The position numbers were made by a program, and so were the translations under genes. From JACCTU01 sp963848525 (lineage in GTDB: Bacteria > Actinomycetota > Thermoleophilia > Gaiellales > Gaiellaceae), in the NCBI GenBank assembly GCA_963848525.1, contig CAWKDZ010000005.1:558001-622000 (forward strand): a DNA stretch of 64,000 nt, in the 5' to 3' direction. The notes under the pieces were generated by a model. That model did no database searches. It worked only from the letters and a program-made list of their open reading frames with translations, and was not told the DNA's origin. Below, one piece after another: positions 45,048 to 52,445 of this stretch. Each line of letters starts with the position of its first letter. Within the stretch, counting starts at the first letter, position 1.

Positions 45048-45625
45048 TGCGAGACCTCCATCGGGTGAGTTGGTTCGAGCGGCAGGTCGACGACTTCCGC
45101 CGGCGCGAGAGGCGGCCGCTGTTTCAAGCGGACGTCGGCGGCGTCGAGCCAGCGGACGATCGCTTCGAGCCGGAAGAGCTCGGCGTCGACGACGAGCGCC
45201 AGCGGCATGTCGTCCTCTCCGGAGGCCGCCTTGACCTGGGTGTAGCGCTGCATGACCCCGATCACGTGCCGGCGATGAACCTGCAGAATCTCGTGGACGT
45301 CGGTCCCGGGGACCTGCAGGGCAACGAGCACCTTGATCACCAGCTCGTCGCGCGGGGGAGGCACGAGGTCGGGCGGGCTGCGAAGCCAGTCGGCCAGAGC
45401 ACGGCCGCCGGCAGACGTGATCCGGTACCGCTTGCGCGAGCGCTCGCTCTCCCCGTCGTCGGTCTCGACGAGCCCGTCCCGTTCCAGGCGCTGGAGGGTC
45501 GTGTACACCTGTCCGACGTTGAGCGGCCAGACCTCGCCTGTCCGCGATTCGAACTCGTTCTGCAGCCGCAGGCCGTACTTCGGGCCCTCGCTGAGCAGAG
45601 CGAGCAGGGCGTGGGGGACGCTCAT
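45044..45625 (-). CDS. PadR-family transcriptional regulator
   Basis: A 193-residue regulator with an N-terminal winged helix (ALLALLSEGPKYGLRLQNEF, then LNVGQVYTTLQRLERDGLV and RKRYRITSAGGRAL) and a C-terminal helical dimerisation domain (PadR subfamily 2). PadR proteins usually repress the transporter they lie next to until a toxic ligand binds; here the LolD-FtsX pair follows in the same operon. The ATG at 45625 was chosen because the fold begins there. Tandem repeats that overlap its -10 region are candidate operators. Confidence 0.9.
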   Translation of the reverse strand: MSVPHALLALLSEGPKYGLRLQNEFESRTGEVWPLNVGQVYTTLQRLERDGLVETDDGESERSRKRYRITSAGGRALADWLRSPPDLVPPPRDELVIKVLVALQVPGTDVHEILQVHRRHVIGVMQRYTQVKAASGEDDMPLALVVDAELFRLEAIVRWLDAADVRLKQRPPLAPAEVVDLPLEPTHPMEVSQ

Positions 45626-45642
45626 GGTTGGATCCTGGGCGT

Positions 45643-45668
45643 GATCATACTGAGTATCATACCGAGTA
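45643..45668 (-). promoter_or_regulatory. padR promoter -10 with tandem 12-bp repeats
   Basis: Two adjacent 12-mers differing at one base, TCATACTGAGTA (45645-45656) and TCATACCGAGTA (45657-45668). On the minus strand they place two TATGAT -10-like hexamers (45648-45643 and 45661-45656) upstream of the padR start. The first repeat contains the palindrome ATACTGAGTAT. Likely autoregulatory operator plus promoter. Confidence 0.5.
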
Positions 45669-45725
45669 GATCTTGGCCTGCGCAAGCCTACGCGTAGTCG
45701 GGCGAGAGCAGCGCGCCCGGGCTCA

Positions 45726-45800
45726 GCGAGGCGCTGCTCCTTCGGGAATGAGCCTGGGGCTCTCGTTGCGTGCGGTGTGCACGACGCCGCCGGGGTCGAC
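45726..45800 (-). pseudogene. inverted, internally deleted copy of the cupin gene 3' part
   Basis: On the minus strand this stretch is identical to 41607-41648 (42 bases) and 41679-41708 (30 bases) of the cupin gene, with the 30 bases between them replaced by 3. The deletion is in frame and a TGA follows directly, while a TAA lies just upstream, so it encodes only a VDPGGVVHTARNES-like remnant. The identity of 72 of 72 bases implies a recent event or ongoing conversion. Confidence 0.8.
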
Positions 45801-45900
45801 GGCCCTCCCTTAGTCCTTCGCCGGCGCAGCCACCGCTAGCTACGGATGCAAATATCGGCGCTTCACTCGGCTCTCGGCCTACGTTCGAAAGGAGGAGGCA

Positions 45901-46365
45901 ATGAGCGTTCCACGCGACGGCGGCTGCGCATGCGGAGCAGTTCGCTATCGGCTCACGTCCGATCCGCTCTTCGTTCACTGCTGCCATTGCCTGGACTGTC
46001 AGCGGCAGAGCGGGAGCGCCTTCGTCGTCAACCTGCTGATCGAGATCGACCGGGTGGAGCTCCTCGCCGGCGACCCGCAGCCGGTCACCGTGCCTCGCAG
46101 TGGCGGTAAGAAGCAGAAGATCTGGCGCTGCCCTACGTGCCAGGTCGCGGTCTTCAGCCAGTACACGCGCCCCCAGGTGCGGTTCGTCCGCGGCGGTACG
46201 CTCGACGACCCGGCTGCAGTCGCGCCTGACGTTCACATCTACACGCGGTCGAAGCTCCCCTGGGTGACGCTTCCGGAGTCAGTGCCGGCGTTCGCCGCCT
46301 ATTACGACATGAAGAAGCTGTGGCCACCTGCGAGTCTCGAGCGCGCCGATGCTCTGCTGCGCTGA
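45901..46365 (+). CDS. GFA/CENP-V family zinc protein
   Basis: A 154-residue protein with the zinc-binding pattern of glutathione-dependent formaldehyde-activating (GFA) proteins: GGCACGAVRYRL (C-x-C), HCCHCLDCQRQSGSAF and, later, WRCPTCQVAVFSQY. Members bind zinc and possibly thiol adducts; most lack proven activity. GGAGG lies 7 bases before the ATG. It is convergent with the demethylase gene that follows and has no obvious partner. Actinobacteria normally use mycothiol rather than glutathione, so the historical name should not be taken literally. Confidence 0.85.
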   Translation: MSVPRDGGCACGAVRYRLTSDPLFVHCCHCLDCQRQSGSAFVVNLLIEIDRVELLAGDPQPVTVPRSGGKKQKIWRCPTCQVAVFSQYTRPQVRFVRGGTLDDPAAVAPDVHIYTRSKLPWVTLPESVPAFAAYYDMKKLWPPASLERADALLR

Positions 46366-46386
46366 TTTCTGCTCGCCGCAGCCGCG

Positions 46387-47797
46387 TCAGACGTGCGACG
46401 CGCGCCAGCCGCCGGGTGCGTACGACTTGCGGACCGCTTCGACGTAGGGGACCGGGCTGACGACTGCTCCGATCTCGACCTGGACGTGGGGCTCGACGGT
46501 CGGCTTCGTGGTGCCGCCGTCTTCCTCACCCCACACGAACGTCACGTCGGTGCCGGGCTCCGCATGCTCGGCGTCCAGCACGGCGAGCGTCAGCATCTTG
46601 CCCTCGTTCGAGCTGTAGCTGATCCAGGTCGAGACGCCGACCGTCTCCTCGTCGACGGTGACCCGGTCGAACTGGTGCATCGAGTACACGGCCGAGGGCC
46701 AGTCCATGAACTTCGCCCGCTCGCCCTGCCGGAACATCGCTCCGATCGTCCGGGTCACGTCGTCGTCGTCGAGCGCCAGCGTGACCTTCTGGCGGTGATC
46801 CCCGTCGGCCATCGCCTCCAGCGCCTCCCGCCCGACGAAGTCGTGGTCGAACTTGACGTAGCTGCCGTACCCGAGGTCCCACGGCGTGAAGTAGTAGTCC
46901 TCGATCTCGTCGGAGACGAAGCTGCCGCCGATCGACGCGGACCCCTCGTACCCGTTCGCCGGCAGCCATTCGCGGTAGGCCTTCATGCTCTCGCCCGAGT
47001 ACACGGCCGGAAGCGGCGAGGGGATCCACCCGGACTCGATCGTGTTGGACGAGTACGCCCGTCCACCCGCCTGTCTCAGGCCGAACTCCTCGCCGGCGGA
47101 CACGAGCGTCTCGCGCACCGCTTCGTAGTCGTCCCAGGGGCCGAAGAGCTCCCAGCCCGGCTGGCCGACCATGCCGTGGCGCAGCGCGCCCGCGGTCTTG
47201 CCCGCGATCGTCACCGTCGTCGTGTGGAAGAACTTGAGCTCGGGCGGCGCGGCCGCCGAGCGCCTTTTCGATCACCTGCATCGCGGTCGGGCCCTGCACC
47301 TGGAAGCGAAAGAGTCGACGGCGGCCGTCGGTGCGCAGCGCGGTCCTGAGGTCGAGGTCGACGGTGACGTCGTATCCGCCGGTCTCCGCGTGGTAGGTGA
47401 TCCAGTTGAGCGCCGGGGCGCGGCCGACGAGGTTGAAGCGCTCGTCTCCCAGCGCGAACAGGATCACGTCCCCGATCACGTAGCCGTCCGGGCTGCACGG
47501 CACGAAGTGCTTGGCCCGGTCGGCACGGAATCCTTCGAAGCTGTTGACCGCGAGGTGGGAGAGCAGCTTCAGCGCGTCCGGGCCCTCCACCGCCAGGTCG
47601 TTCATGTGGAACGACTGGTCGAAGAGGACGCACGTCTCCTGCCAGGCCCGCTGCTCGTCGCGCCAGTTCGTGAACTCCGGCGGCACCCCCGGGAAGACGT
47701 TGGCCCCGGTCTGCGAGTTGCGGAGCAGCTCGACCGGGCTCTCGGCCGTCGCCAGCAGGTCTTCCAGGCTCCGACTAGAGGACACCGCGACTCGCAT
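46387..47797 (-). CDS. LigM/DesA-like THF-dependent O-demethylase A, frame broken
   Basis: A GcvT-fold protein of ~470 residues, paralogous to the one at 54034-55422. Shared segments include SQTGANVFPGVPPEFTNWRD, HFVPCSPDGYVIGD, WITYHAETGGYDVTVD and VWGEEDGGTTKPTVEPHVQV. These match vanillate/3-O-methylgallate/syringate demethylases that move the methyl group to tetrahydrofolate. One extra base near 47240 breaks the frame; MTIAGKTAGALRHGM continues it. It overlaps the 3' end of the GntR gene and is probably co-transcribed with it. Exact substrate is inferred from context. Confidence 0.8.
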
Positions 47798-48437
47798 TGT
47801 CGATGCCGCCCGGCAGCAGACCGCGCCTGACGGCGTCTGCGACGTTGAAGAGGTGCTCGCGCATCGCCAGCTCCGCTTCGGCAGCACGCCCGGCGACCAC
47901 GGCTTCGACGATCGCCGTGTGCTCGGCCACGGACGCCGCCGGACGGCCCGGGATCAGAATCGTGCGGTACTGGTAGCGCACCGTTTGGGCGTTCAGCGTG
48001 TCGATGAGACGGACCGCCGTCGCATGGCCCGAGAGCTCCAACAGGGTCGCGTGCAGGTCGGCGTTCACTTCCGATGCCCCGAGGAGGTCGCCGTCCTCGA
48101 GGAGCGCACGTTGACGGGCGAGGCATGCCTGCAGCCGAGCGACGCCGGCGGCGTCGACTCGCTCGGCGGCCTGGCGGACGGCAAGGCCCTCGAGGACCGC
48201 GCGCGCCTGCAGGATCTCGACCGCCTCGTCGTCGCCGACGCGCCGCACGCGGGCGCCTCGATGAGGCTCGCGAACGACGAGCCCGTCCTGCTCGAGACGG
48301 ATCAGCGCCGTGCGCACCGCGCCGCGCGACATCGCGAACGCCGTCGAGACGTCGGACTCCACGAGGCGGGCGTCGGGAGCGATGTCACCGCGGACGATGG
48401 CCTCGCGGAGGGCGTCGTAGCTCGAGGTGACCGCCAT
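47775..48437 (-). CDS. GntR-family regulator, FCD subfamily (a)
   Basis: A 220-residue regulator. The N-terminal GntR winged helix shows ALREAIVRGDIAPDARLVES, FAMSRGAVRTALIRLEQDGL and REPHRGARVRRV. The C-terminal all-helical FCD domain keeps the metal-binding residues in NADLHATLLELSG and a later EHTAIVEAVVAG. It is divergent from the dehydrogenase gene and upstream of demethylase A. It probably responds to an aromatic acid or pathway intermediate and controls both directions. Confidence 0.9.
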   Translation of the reverse strand: MAVTSSYDALREAIVRGDIAPDARLVESDVSTAFAMSRGAVRTALIRLEQDGLVVREPHRGARVRRVGDDEAVEILQARAVLEGLAVRQAAERVDAAGVARLQACLARQRALLEDGDLLGASEVNADLHATLLELSGHATAVRLIDTLNAQTVRYQYRTILIPGRPAASVAEHTAIVEAVVAGRAAEAELAMREHLFNVADAVRRGLLPGGIDNASRGVL

Positions 48438-48448
48438 CGTGCGCCCGC

Positions 48449-48477
48449 ATGATCCCGAATGTCGCGAAGATCGTCAA
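48449..48477 (-). promoter_or_regulatory. promoter of the GntR (a) gene
   Basis: On the minus strand: TTGACG (48477-48472), 17 bases, GATCAT (48454-48449). The transcription start would be near 48442, only a few bases before the ATG at 48437, so the message may be nearly leaderless. Confidence 0.4.
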
Positions 48478-48498
48478 CAATTCTGTTTTCATGTCGGC

Positions 48499-49258
48499 GT
48501 GGTGGTCGCAGTGCTCGGTCTCGGCGAGGCGGGTGGCCGACTCGCCGCCGACCTCGTCACCGTCGGTGTCGAGGTCCGCGGCTACGACCCGGCGAGCTCG
48601 GCCCCGGAGCGGGTCGCCCACGCCGGTGACCCCGCCTCGGCGGTCTCCGGCGCGACGGTCGTGCTCGGGCTGACGACCGCGTCGACTGCGCTCGCCGCGG
48701 CCGAGTCGGCGTTGCCGGCGCTGGGCAGCGAGGCGATCTACGCCGACCTGAACACGACGTCACCGGCGCTGAAGCGCGACATCGCCGCACTCGTCGCCGC
48801 AACAGGCGCACAGTTCGCGGACGTCGCGTTGCTCGGACCGGTCCCGGCACGCGGGCTCGGGACACCGGCACTCGCGTCGGGTCCGGGCGCGCACGCGTTT
48901 GCGGAAGTGTTCGGACCGCTCGGCATGCCCGTCGAGGTCGTGTCGGACCGTCCCGGCGACGCCGCGACCCTCAAGCTCCTGCGCTCGGTCTTCATGAAGG
49001 GCCTCGCAGCGTCCGTGCTCGAGAGCCTGCGCGCGGCCGAAGCCGCGGGTCAGGGCGAGCTGGCTCGAGGGAGAGATCGCCGCGGTCATCGGCGAGCCGC
49101 TGCGCGAGCGGCTTGTCGAGGGGAGTCGCCGCCACGCGTTGCGCCGCGTGGACGAGCTGGAAGCGGCGCGCGAGCTGCTCCTCGAGCTCGGGGTCGAGCC
49201 GCGAGTCGTCGCTGCCAGCGCGGCGGTTCTCGTGGACCTCGCCGAGGTTCAGTCGTGA
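48499..49258 (+). CDS. NAD(P)-binding DUF1932 dehydrogenase, frame broken
   Basis: A ~252-residue 6-phosphogluconate/beta-hydroxyacid dehydrogenase-like protein: VAVLGLGEAGGRLAADLV is the Rossmann motif, VVLGLTTASTALAAAESA and YADLNTTSPALKRDIAA the following family segments, and ATLKLLRSVFMKGLAA the catalytic-lysine helix. One extra base near 49063 breaks the frame; the DUF1932 C-terminal domain continues with WLEGEIAAVIGEPLRERL. It begins the extradiol gene set, and its stop overlaps the next start. Its position fits a dehydrogenase acting on a ring-cleavage product, such as the semialdehyde normally oxidised by LigC (inference). Confidence 0.75.
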
Positions 49259-50166
49259 CGTCGCCGAGCGAGCGAGCGCGTGTGCTCGTGCAGGGCGCGT
49301 ACGACCTGCACGTCCACGTGGCGCCGGACGTGCCACAGCGGCGGATCGACGACCGGACGCTCGCGCAACGTTTCGCCGAGCTCGGGCTCGCGGGGTTCGC
49401 CCTCAAGTCGCACTACACGTCCACCGCCGAGCGCGCGCAGGTGGTCTCGGCCCTCGTCCCGGACGTGCGGGTCGTCGGCACGCTGACCCTCAACTGGGCC
49501 GTTGGCGGCATGAACGCCCTCGCCGTCGAGATCGCTGCGCGTGAGGGCGCGCTGATCGTTTGGATGCCGACCGTCGACTCGCCCGCGGAGACGGCGGGGC
49601 GAACCGAGCCGAAGGACGGGGACAAGGTCCCCCAGTGGGCGCGACTCCAGCACGAGCTTCGGGGCCTCGGACTGAGCGTTGACGCTGTGCACGTGACCGA
49701 TTCCGAGGGAGGGCTCCTGCCCGGGACGCGAGACGTGCTGCGGGCGATCGCACGCCACGACCTGATCCTCGCCACGGGGCACCTCGGTCGCGACGACACG
49801 TTCGCGGTCGTCGACGGCGCGCTCGAGGAGGGCGTCGCCCGGATCGTCGTCACGCACCCGGAGTTCCCGTGCCAGAACTTCTCGCTCGACGATCAGCGCG
49901 CGCTCGCGGAGCGCGGATGCCTCCTCGAGCGCTGCCTGACCACGCCGCTGAGCGGGAAGACCGACTGGGAGCACGTCTTCGACGGGGTGCGCGCGGTCGG
50001 CACCGAGCGCACGCTCTTCTCGAGCGACTGCGGGAACCCGGACTATCCGCCTGTCGAGGACGGGCTCGCGCTCTGGGCCGACCGCCTCCTCGGCGCCGGG
50101 TTCGACGAGGACGAGGTGCGTGAGCTGATCGTGGGGCAGTCGCGACGGGTGGCAGGCGCCGCATGA
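49255..50166 (+). CDS. DUF6282 metal-dependent hydrolase
   Basis: A 303-residue TIM-barrel-like hydrolase with AYDLHVHVAPDVPQRRIDD (HxH metal motif near residue 21), GFALKSHYTSTAERAQ, LATGHLGRDDTF, IVVTHPEFPCQNFS and a late SSDCGNPDYPPVEDGL with the catalytic Asp. This order is that of amidohydrolase-superfamily lactonases/hydrolases. By position it may open a lactone, taking the role of LigI (2-pyrone-4,6-dicarboxylate lactonase) or process a related intermediate. It overlaps both neighbours by four bases. GTG start. Confidence 0.78.
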   Translation: MTSPSERARVLVQGAYDLHVHVAPDVPQRRIDDRTLAQRFAELGLAGFALKSHYTSTAERAQVVSALVPDVRVVGTLTLNWAVGGMNALAVEIAAREGALIVWMPTVDSPAETAGRTEPKDGDKVPQWARLQHELRGLGLSVDAVHVTDSEGGLLPGTRDVLRAIARHDLILATGHLGRDDTFAVVDGALEEGVARIVVTHPEFPCQNFSLDDQRALAERGCLLERCLTTPLSGKTDWEHVFDGVRAVGTERTLFSSDCGNPDYPPVEDGLALWADRLLGAGFDEDEVRELIVGQSRRVAGAA

Positions 50167-50876
50167 CGCGCAAGCTCCTCGTGATCGGCGCTCACTCCGC
50201 CGACTTCGTCTGGCGTGCGGGCGGCGCGATCGCGGTCGCGACCTCGAACGGTGGCGCCGCGTCCGTCCTCGCGCTCTCCTACGGCGAGCGGGGTGAGTCC
50301 GGCGAGCTGTGGAAGGAGGAGGGGCAGACCGTCGAGCGCGTGAAGGAGATCCGCCACGGAGAGGCGGAGCGGGCGGCGGCCGCGCTCGGCGCCGAGTTCG
50401 AGTGTCTCGATCTCGGGGACTATCCCCTCGAGATCGACGGCACAGGGCTCGTCTCGATCGCGGACCGGATCCGCGCGTTCGCTCCGGACGTCGTGCTCAC
50501 GCATACGGACCGTGACCCCTTCAACCCGGACCACGCGGCGGCGTTCTTCGCCGTCGAGAAGGCGCGTGCGCTCGCTGCCGGCGCGGGTGTCCCGAGTGCG
50601 TTCGAGACCGTCGAGCCGCCGGAGCTGCTCCTCTTCGAGCCGCACCAGCCCGAGCTCTGCAACTTCGTACCGACGACCTTCGTCGACATCACGCCGGTGA
50701 TCGAGCGGAAGAACGCCGCCATGGCGGAGATGAAGGCCCAGTCGTACCTCCACACCTATTACTCCCAGCGCGCCGAGCAGCGCGGCAACCACGCCCGGCG
50801 CTCCTCGGGGAACGACGAGATCCGCTTCGCCGAGGCGTTCCAGCGCGTGACGCCGCAGGTGGTGAGCTCGCTGTGA
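50163..50876 (+). CDS. galB: 4-oxalomesaconate hydratase, GalB-type (PIG-L fold)
   Basis: A 237-residue PIG-L/LmbE-fold protein. Instead of the deacetylase AHPDDE motif it carries GAHSADFVWRAGGAIA, the form I associate with GalB of Pseudomonas putida, which hydrates 4-oxalomesaconate in the gallate pathway. LSYGERGESGELWKEEGQT, THTDRDPFNPDH (metal ligands) and FVDITPVIERKNAAM agree. The next gene encodes the aldolase that uses its product. Start and stop overlap the neighbours by four bases each. Confidence 0.85.
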   Translation: MTRKLLVIGAHSADFVWRAGGAIAVATSNGGAASVLALSYGERGESGELWKEEGQTVERVKEIRHGEAERAAAALGAEFECLDLGDYPLEIDGTGLVSIADRIRAFAPDVVLTHTDRDPFNPDHAAAFFAVEKARALAAGAGVPSAFETVEPPELLLFEPHQPELCNFVPTTFVDITPVIERKNAAMAEMKAQSYLHTYYSQRAEQRGNHARRSSGNDEIRFAEAFQRVTPQVVSSL

Positions 50877-51490
50877 CGCGCTACGCCGAGCTCGCGCGGC
50901 TTGGCTCCGCGACCGTGCACGAGGCCGCCGGGCGGGCTCAGGTCGTCGACGTGCCGTTGATCCAGGTCGTGCCGGGCTCGCGTGCGGCCGGCCCGGCGCG
51001 AACCGTGCGCTGCGGCCAGGACGACAACCTGATGGTGCACGCGGCGGTGGCCGAGGCCGAGCCGGGTGAGGTGCTGGTGATCACGATGCCCGAGCCCAGG
51101 CCCGTCGCGCTCGTCGGCGAGCTGATCGCGACGCAGGCGAAGGTCGCCGGCGTCGCCGCGCTGCTGGTGGACGCCGCGGTGCGCGACCTGGAGGACCTCC
51201 GCGAGGTCGGGCTGCCGATCTGGGCGCGCTATGTGCGCGTGAGCGGCGCGGAGAAGCGCGTGGCCGGCGCGATCGGCGAGCCCGTCGAGGTCGCGGGCGC
51301 GCACATCCGCCGGGGCGACGTTGTCGTGCTCGACGCGGACGGCGCGGTCGTCGTCGAGCAGGAGCGAGTGGACGAGGTGCTGACGGCCGGCCTCGCGCGC
51401 GCGGAGCGCGAGCGCGAGAAGCGCGCGCAGCTCGAGGGCGGGGCGTTCTCGTACGACCTCGACGGCCTGCGGGAGCTGCTCGAGTCGTGA
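50873..51490 (+). CDS. 4-carboxy-4-hydroxy-2-oxoadipate aldolase, LigK/GalC-type
   Basis: A 205-residue RraA-fold protein: LGSATVHEAAGR, GPARTVRCGQDDNLMVHAAV, GELIATQAKVAGVAALLVDA then AVRDLEDLREVGLPIWAR, in which the Arg and Asp are the substrate and metal residues of class II pyruvate aldolases. LigK/GalC-type enzymes split 4-carboxy-4-hydroxy-2-oxoadipate to pyruvate and oxaloacetate and also decarboxylate oxaloacetate. Directly after galB in an overlapping gene set, so the assignment is supported by both sequence and context. Confidence 0.87.
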   Translation: MTRYAELARLGSATVHEAAGRAQVVDVPLIQVVPGSRAAGPARTVRCGQDDNLMVHAAVAEAEPGEVLVITMPEPRPVALVGELIATQAKVAGVAALLVDAAVRDLEDLREVGLPIWARYVRVSGAEKRVAGAIGEPVEVAGAHIRRGDVVVLDADGAVVVEQERVDEVLTAGLARAEREREKRAQLEGGAFSYDLDGLRELLES

Positions 51491-52443
51491 GCGAGCAGAT
51501 CCACGACCTCGCGCGGATCGGGCACGCGGAGCTCCTGACGCCGAAGCCCGACGAAAGCCTCCGCTTCTTCGTCGACGTGCTCGGCATGGAGGAGGAAGCG
51601 CGCGACGGGCAGTCCGTCTTCCTGCGGGGCTGGGGCGACTACCTCCGCTACAGCCTGAAGCTGACGGAGTCGCCCCGGGCCGGGCTCGAGCACGTCGCGC
51701 TGCGGGCGTGGAGCCCCGAGGCGCTCGACCGCCGGGTCGCAGCCGTCGAAGCCGCGGGGCGCGGGCTCGGCTGGATCGACGGGGACGTGGGTCACGGCCC
51801 GGCGTACCGCCTGACGGACCCCGACGGGCACGTCTTCGAGCTCTACTACGAGGCGGACCGCTACGAGGCGCCCGAGCACCTGCGGCCGTCGTGGCGGAAC
51901 CAGCCGCAGCGCTACGTCGGCCGGGGCGCGGCGGTCAAGCGACTCGACCACCTCAACCTGCTGGCGGCGGACGTTCGCGCGAACCGCACGTTCGCCCAGG
52001 AGGTGTTCGGCTACCGCCTGTACGAGCGGATCGAGCTCGACGACGGGACCGAGACGGGCGCCTGGCTCAGCCTCACGATCGCCGCCCACGAGCTCATCTA
52101 CGTGGCCGACGCGTACGGCGCGTCGGGACGGCTCCACCACCTCGCGTTCTGGGTCGACACGCGCGAGGAGTGCCTTCGCGCAGCCGACGTGTTCGTCGAC
52201 GCGGATGTCCCGATCGAGGCCGCGCCCTCGAAGCACGCGGTCGCGCAGGGCTTCTTCCTCTACGGCTTCGAGCCCGGAGGCAACCGGATCGAGGTCACGA
52301 CCGGTGGGTACTTCGTCTACGACCCGGACTTCGAGCCGATCACGTGGACGGCCGCGGAGCGTGCCCGCGGCCAGTACTGGGGCGTGAAGACGATCGAGAG
52401 CTTCCACACGTACGGCACGCCCGACGTCGACGGCGAGGCCTGA
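51487..52443 (+). CDS. VOC-type extradiol ring-cleavage dioxygenase
   Basis: A 318-residue two-domain vicinal-oxygen-chelate dioxygenase. The C-terminal half holds the Fe(II) triad: His155 (RLDHLNLLA), His218 (LHHLAFWV) and Glu269 (GGNRIEV). His250 and Tyr259 (SKHAVAQGFFLYGFEPGG) sit 9 and 10 residues apart from each other and from Glu269, as the catalytic His241, Tyr250 and Glu260 of biphenyl-type dioxygenases do. His201 is the likely third catalytic His. It should cleave a catechol next to its hydroxyls; within this gene set protocatechuate, gallate or a methylated gallate are the candidates. Overlaps the aldolase stop. Confidence 0.9.
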   Translation: MSEQIHDLARIGHAELLTPKPDESLRFFVDVLGMEEEARDGQSVFLRGWGDYLRYSLKLTESPRAGLEHVALRAWSPEALDRRVAAVEAAGRGLGWIDGDVGHGPAYRLTDPDGHVFELYYEADRYEAPEHLRPSWRNQPQRYVGRGAAVKRLDHLNLLAADVRANRTFAQEVFGYRLYERIELDDGTETGAWLSLTIAAHELIYVADAYGASGRLHHLAFWVDTREECLRAADVFVDADVPIEAAPSKHAVAQGFFLYGFEPGGNRIEVTTGGYFVYDPDFEPITWTAAERARGQYWGVKTIESFHTYGTPDVDGEA

Positions 52444-52445
52444 CG

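Noticed and set aside
45901..46365. Reading the GFA-family gene as a glutathione-formaldehyde enzyme of the demethylation pathway
   Set aside because: The demethylases here use THF and would not release formaldehyde, and the gene is convergent with them; zinc-protein family membership alone does not support the role.
48427..50166. Apparent 579-residue dehydrogenase-hydrolase fusion
   Set aside because: The frame joins a DUF1932 N-terminus to DUF6282 only because of a +1 break near 49063; the correct dehydrogenase frame stops at 49258 and the hydrolase has its own GTG at 49255.
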